Part shown: piece after piece, positions 52,901-64,000 of the stretch
How the letters are laid out: each line of letters starts with the position of its first letter
Position numbering within the stretch: the stretch's first letter is position 1
From: Paratrimastix pyriformis
Lineage: Eukaryota > Preaxostyla > Paratrimastigidae
Assembly: GCA_027972325.1 (NCBI GenBank)
Contig: JAPMOS010000001.1
Coordinates: 1,643,756-1,707,755, forward strand
DNA length: 64,000 bases
Direction of reading: 5' to 3'
Position numbers and translations under genes: made by a program
The notes under the pieces: generated by a model
The model's database searches: none
What the model saw: the letters and a program-made list of their open reading frames with translations, nothing else
Told to the model about the DNA's origin: nothing

Positions 52901-52944
52901 CCTGGCGGGTGCTTTACCAAGCAAGCGGCGCATGGTACTACTGA
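47000..52944 (+). CDS. Very large polytopic membrane protein with disordered Pro/Ser/Gln insert
   Basis: Start MKIPEIPHNHSPREIRHD at 47000. Hydrophobic segments in order: YALFSSLLLLLLEVILFILP; WAGLLDAWMCAVCFALAVGP with LFLVNFFLIV; LAFWLTIIFGVFVVVSGIF; YLAVFGYLLTNLVVIFIYF; MPFLFLLGDTALLPLAYHI; HAAILTYFGPFFVAV with ITTILSEALLLA. A low-complexity region of more than 1,000 residues follows, open from 47952 to about 51115, rich in Pro, Ser and Gly. It contains a QPSQPQPSQ array at 49100-49290. Further exons (RPVHDPNRDREAKFEAMQ; REMHARLRRERKQFQSQRLN) follow introns with CACACC and CA repeats. The last exons (GSLVDVLLLTATHELSSLPL; GIFLTTALNTFTLGLPEGIG; QIGFVLMRIVVLCCISAPLS) add C-terminal hydrophobic segments, ending YQASGAWYY at 52944. 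No family is recognised; the insert is probably cytosolic. Coding is well supported, function unknown. Confidence 0.7.
49100..49290 (+). repeat. Coding QPSQP repeat array
   Basis: Imperfect 15-nt units (CAGCCATCACAACCG), then CCGCAA hexamers, inside the long open frame of the membrane protein. They encode Gln-Pro-Ser-Gln-Pro repeats and keep frame throughout. Confidence 0.8.
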
Positions 52945-53183
52945 TAGGTCCCTTAAATTTCTCTTGTCTGTTTGCGGATACGGCGCACAGTTGGATACGG
53001 CGCACAGTTCAGTGATTTTGTTTTATTTCATTATTATTCCTTTCGTGTATTTAGAGGGCCTTTCATTGTGGCTGGCTTGTTCTTGTTGGTTTTCCATCTC
53101 CACTCACTTTTGCTGTTTCTTGGTGTTTTCGGCTTTGCATTTATGTCTATCCGCAATCAGAGTTCACGCAAAAAGGTTCAACG

Positions 53184-60652
<7,469 letters not shown>

Positions 60653-60761
60653 CAACTGCCCGAGCGGCATGGGTCCGCGAGGCCGGCTTGGGCTTCCCAT
60701 CCCTCAGATTTGTCCTCACCGGCTCATCGCGTCTTGTGGTCCCTCGCAGCCATTGTGACGG

Positions 60762-62686
60762 CCATGCACAAGCAAAGGCGTCGGCAGGCCTCGTTGGCTC
60801 GCAAGAACCGCGGTCCGTATCTTCACCCTTCCGACCAAGTTTGTTGAATTACCGAAAATCGGGGCAGACTATCTGGCCAGCATCCGGAAGGGCGGAGCCG
60901 CGTCACCAAGAGCCTCAAAACAGCTTCCCGGCAACATGGTCTGCCCCGTTCTCGTGCTCTGCTCATGACCATACGATCTTTCTCCACCAGTCGCAACGGG
61001 CGGCGCTTCTCCCAGCGCCCTCGGTCCAAAGCGACGAGGCCCCGCTCACCAACCGGTCGGCTGCTTCGACTGTCCAAGGTGTGTGCACGAGCCCCGCCCC
61101 ATCGCACTTGCGTCACACGCATTGCGCTTCGATCCTTGTTCTTGCGTAGAGGTTTGCGCACCTGGGGCGTTCTCGACTCTTTGCCACGCCACCGCCGCTG
61201 CCCCGGGCCGCACGCTCTCGGAGACGGGGACGAAAAGCCGCCCCAGGGGCATCCGATCAAAGTCGCCCTCAGACAAACAGCCTCATGGCGTGAACATCAG
61301 CCGAGGATTCGAGGTCCGACCGGAGGACGATGCCGAAGGCTGGGTCCGCCTGATGGGCGGCGATGGGTCAATCTGCGAGCTCAGCCGCGCCCAGGGAGCC
61401 CTTTGCCGGCATCAAATGTCTGTGTCCCCAGGGACTCAGCCTCAGCGACCCATTCCCTCTAGGCCGCTCCCACATCCTGGAGCTCGATGGGAGTGCCCAA
61501 CCCTTGGGGCCAGCACACTCGGGTTGGTGGGCGCCTATTTGGCCTGGCTGCTGCCATCGCCAGCGCAGCGCTCGCAATTGCAGCAGCTGATCCGGGCCGA
61601 AGGTCTTCCCGACGAAGCGCCACTACCGCCGCAGCCGCTCCCACCCGAAGTGGCGGCAGTCCTGGGAAGTGCACCCGGAACTGAAAACGAGTTGTGGCTT
61701 CTCTTCGAGGCCGCTGATATGTTGCAGGTCCCTCGCGCCTCCTTGTTGTTCGCGGCTGACCGTTTTCTTCGGCCCTCCTGCAGATCCCCGGGCTGCTTTT
61801 GGGGTGCGCCTCGGCTGCTGCTCGAGTGGCCGAGACGGAGCCGCCCCCAAAGGAAGATATGACCGGAGCTTCCGAGGCTCGGCTTCGTCGCGCCCTCTTA
61901 GACTGTTTCCTGATGGGCTGGGAAGCGGGGGCCCTAGCAGACGCTTGCGCTGTCTGTCTCCAGATGACCCATTATTGGACACGATTCCCTCTGAGTTGCT
62001 CGCTGGTTCCTCGCCAACCAACCCCCTCGAATCCTCACACGTTCTCTCCCGTAGGCGGCGCAACCGGCCGTCGAGGCTTTTGTTGAAGACACTCTGTGGT
62101 ACGGACGTTTCTACAACGACCTCGAAAGGGCGGAGAGTGACGAGGGGCCCATCCCCGACTCCGTGACGCTGATTGCTCGGCATCGAGGTACGTGGCCTGC
62201 TCGACCTCCCTCATTTGCCCCATTTCCTCCCATCCTGACACTCTTTTTCGCCGATATGCCGTAGGTCGATGGAAGGCAGAGTACGCCGAGGTTCGGATCA
62301 GCTCTCAACTGGTCGGGAGCGTGGATGACCTGGAAGAAGAGGAATTGGCCCTGTGGGCCCGCCACCTGGGTCCCGCGGTGCGACATCTCGATTTGCGCGG
62401 GGTCCCGGATGGCAGCGTGCTGGCTGTGGTGAGTGAGACCTGCCCTGGTTTGACAAGTATCGACCTCACGGGAATTCGGAAGGGCCTGACCGATGATGTC
62501 TGTGGCGCCTCCTTTGACCCTCGTGCTGTACGCTGGCCGTTTTCTCCCCTGTAGCTGATCGCCCAGCTGGTCGACGCGGCACCGAACCTTCGTCTGCTCA
62601 AGCTGACAGGAAGCAACCTTGGTCCTGGGAGTGAGATTGTCGGTCTCATTCCGTCAGTGGCACCGGATCTGGTGGTGCAAGTGTAA
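60762..62686 (+). CDS. Skp1/BTB-fold protein with LRR-like C-terminus
   Basis: Start ATG 60762: MHKQRRRQASLARKNRGPYL. GTTTGT..CCACCAG splicing joins SQRAALLPAPSVQSDEAPLT, and GTGTGC..GCGTAG then joins VCAPGAFSTLCHATAAAPGR in frame. The central part resembles Skp1: EGWVRLMGGDGSICELSR (strand, D-G, strand), then LGLVGAYLAWL and PLPPEVAAVLG. ENELWLLFEAADMLQVPGLL corresponds to the Skp1 LFELILAANYL-GLL helix pair. The tail has RRALLDCFLMGWEAGALADA, then leucine-rich-repeat-like strands: VRHLDLRGVPDGSVLAVV, CPGLTSIDLTG and PNLRLLKLTGSNLGPGSEIV. It stops at 62686. Skp1 normally bridges cullin-1 and F-box proteins and has no LRR of its own. This may be a ubiquitin-ligase adaptor, but that is inferred. 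It is the most telomere-proximal gene. Confidence 0.6.
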
Positions 62687-62970
62687 ATAAGATTTTCCTG
62701 AACGACTCCCCATGATGCCGAGGGAGAGGTGCCGGAGGAGTCGAGAAGGAAAGGCGGCTTTTTGGAGGGCAGAGGTTTGCCCTGGCCCGAGATGAGAAAG
62801 GCGTCTAGAGAAGAGACCCAGACAACAAATCCAGAAGTTCCTCATTTCGATGTGGTCGGGGTTTCGGCGAGTTGTCCGAGTGGGATAAAGGGGGCAAGTA
62901 TTTATTAAAGATTCGATGAGGTCGGGGGTTCGAGTCAGGCTGGCGCGACCTGGGGGAGTCAGAGGGGGTT
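62687..62970. other. Unique subtelomeric spacer
   Basis: About 280 nt between the last gene's stop and the satellite arrays. It should hold the 3' UTR; no gene is supported. It contains weak tRNA A/B-box-like strings (62866-62885, 62925-62936) that do not fold into a tRNA. Confidence 0.6.
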
Positions 62971-63318
62971 GGTGAGCGGGTTGCGTGGTGAGCGGGTTGC
63001 GTGGTGAGCGGGTTGCGTGGTGAGCGGGTTGCGTGGTGAGCGGGTTGCGTGGTGAGCGGGTTGCGTGGTGAGCGGGTTGCGTGGTGAGCGGGTTGCGTGG
63101 TGAGCGGGTTGCGTGGTGAGCGGGTTGCGTGGTGAGCGGGTTGCGTGGTGAGCGGGTTGCGTGGTGAGCGGGTTGCGTGGTGAGCGGGTTGCGTGGTGAG
63201 CGGGTTGCGTGGTGAGCGGGTTGCGTGGTGAGCGGGTTGCGTGGTGAGCGGGTTGCGTGGTGAGCGGGTTGCGTGGTGAGCGGGTTGCGTGGTGAGCGGG
63301 TTGCGTGGTGAGCGGGTT
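62971..63318. repeat. Subtelomeric satellite A: 16-bp unit GGTGAGCGGGTTGCGT x21
   Basis: 21 perfect 16-bp units (62971-63306), then a partial 22nd unit that merges through GGGTT into satellite B. The unit has no exact TTAGGG. Confidence 0.95.
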
Positions 63319-63796
63319 ACTGGTCGTTAGGGTTACTGGTCGTTAGGGTTACTGGTCGTTAGGGTTACTGGTCGTTAGGGTTACTGGTCGTTAGGGTTAC
63401 TGGTCGTTAGGGTTACTGGTCGTTAGGGTTACTGGTCGTTAGGGTTACTGGTCGTTAGGGTTACTGGTCGTTAGGGTTACTGGTCGTTAGGGTTACTGGT
63501 CGTTAGGGTTACTGGTCGTTAGGGTTACTGGTCGTTAGGGTTACTGGTCGTTAGGGTTACTGGTCGTTAGGGTTACTGGTCGTTAGGGTTACTGGTCGTT
63601 AGGGTTACTGGTCGTTAGGGTTACTGGTCGTTAGGGTTACTGGTCGTTAGGGTTACTGGTCGTTAGGGTTACTGGTCGTTAGGGTTACTGGTCGTTAGGG
63701 TTACTGGTCGTTAGGGTTACTGGTCGTTAGGGTTACTGGTCGTTAGGGTTACTGGTCGTTAGGGTTACTGGTCGTTAGGGTTACTGGTCGTTAGGG
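63317..63796. repeat. Subtelomeric satellite B: 16-bp unit TTACTGGTCGTTAGGG x30
   Basis: 30 perfect 16-bp units. Each ends in TTAGGG, in the same orientation as the telomere, and the last unit runs directly into the pure telomeric repeat. Confidence 0.95.
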
Positions 63797-64000
63797 TTAG
63801 GGTTAGGGTTAGGGTTAGGGTTAGGGTTAGGGTTAGGGTTAGGGTTAGGGTTAGGGTTAGGGTTAGGGTTAGGGTTAGGGTTAGGGTTAGGGTTAGGGTT
63901 AGGGTTAGGGTTAGGGTTAGGGTTAGGGTTAGGGTTAGGGTTAGGGTTAGGGTTAGGGTTAGGGTTAGGGTTAGGGTTAGGGTTAGGGTTAGGGTTAGGG
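63797..64000. repeat. Telomere, (TTAGGG)x34
   Basis: 34 uninterrupted TTAGGG units run to the window end. The G-rich strand reads 5'->3' outward, as expected for a right-hand chromosome end. Confidence 0.98.

Noticed and set aside
62866-62940. tRNA-like strings: GTTGTCCGAGTGG (A-box-like) and GGTTCGAGTC (B-box-like)
   Set aside because: The T-stem and acceptor stem do not pair, so no cloverleaf forms. Probably chance or a very old relic.

Overview
This window is one end of a eukaryotic nuclear chromosome. The last 204 bases are 34 perfect TTAGGG repeats in the orientation of a right-hand telomere. The genes are typical eukaryotic ones, cut by many short introns of roughly 50-150 nt with GT..AG ends, and packed on both strands with gaps that are often only 75-350 nt. 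Coding sequence is very GC-rich. Gene content (20S proteasome, RanBP1, Ras, TRAP-beta, BIG-type Arf-GEF, Nek kinase, GPI inositol-deacylase) points to a free-living unicellular eukaryote. TTAGGG telomeres occur in many lineages, so the phylum cannot be named from this sequence.

Layout, left to right: a PGAP1-like GPI inositol-deacylase (+, 5' end missing); proteasome beta2 (-); RanBP1 (+), sharing a divergent promoter with the proteasome gene; transketolase (-); Ras (-); an RBM5/RBM10-like splicing factor (-); a 10-kb BIG-type Sec7 Arf-GEF (-); TRAP-beta (-); a WD40 protein (+); a Nek1-like kinase (-); a Pro/Ser-rich protein (+), divergent from the kinase; a Lys/Ala-rich protein (-); a very large polytopic membrane protein with a disordered insert of more than 1,000 residues (+); a large unrecognised protein (+); and a Skp1-fold plus LRR-like protein (+) as the last gene. 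Then come about 280 bp of unique spacer, 21 copies of one 16-bp satellite, 30 copies of a second 16-bp satellite that carries TTAGGG, and the telomere.

The genes form no single pathway. Several serve the secretory and membrane system: GPI-anchor remodelling and TRAP-beta in the ER, and Arf-GEF at the Golgi. Others serve nuclear transport, splicing, proteolysis, signalling and the pentose phosphate pathway.

Two features stand out. First, a 5'-truncated, frameshifted non-LTR retrotransposon remnant sits on the minus strand, bounded on both sides by (AC)n, inside one intron of the WD40 gene. Second, many introns hold their own microsatellite, minisatellite or homopolymer, each with a different unit. 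All exon models were made by eye from reading frame, splice signals and remembered family motifs. No alignment or search was run.
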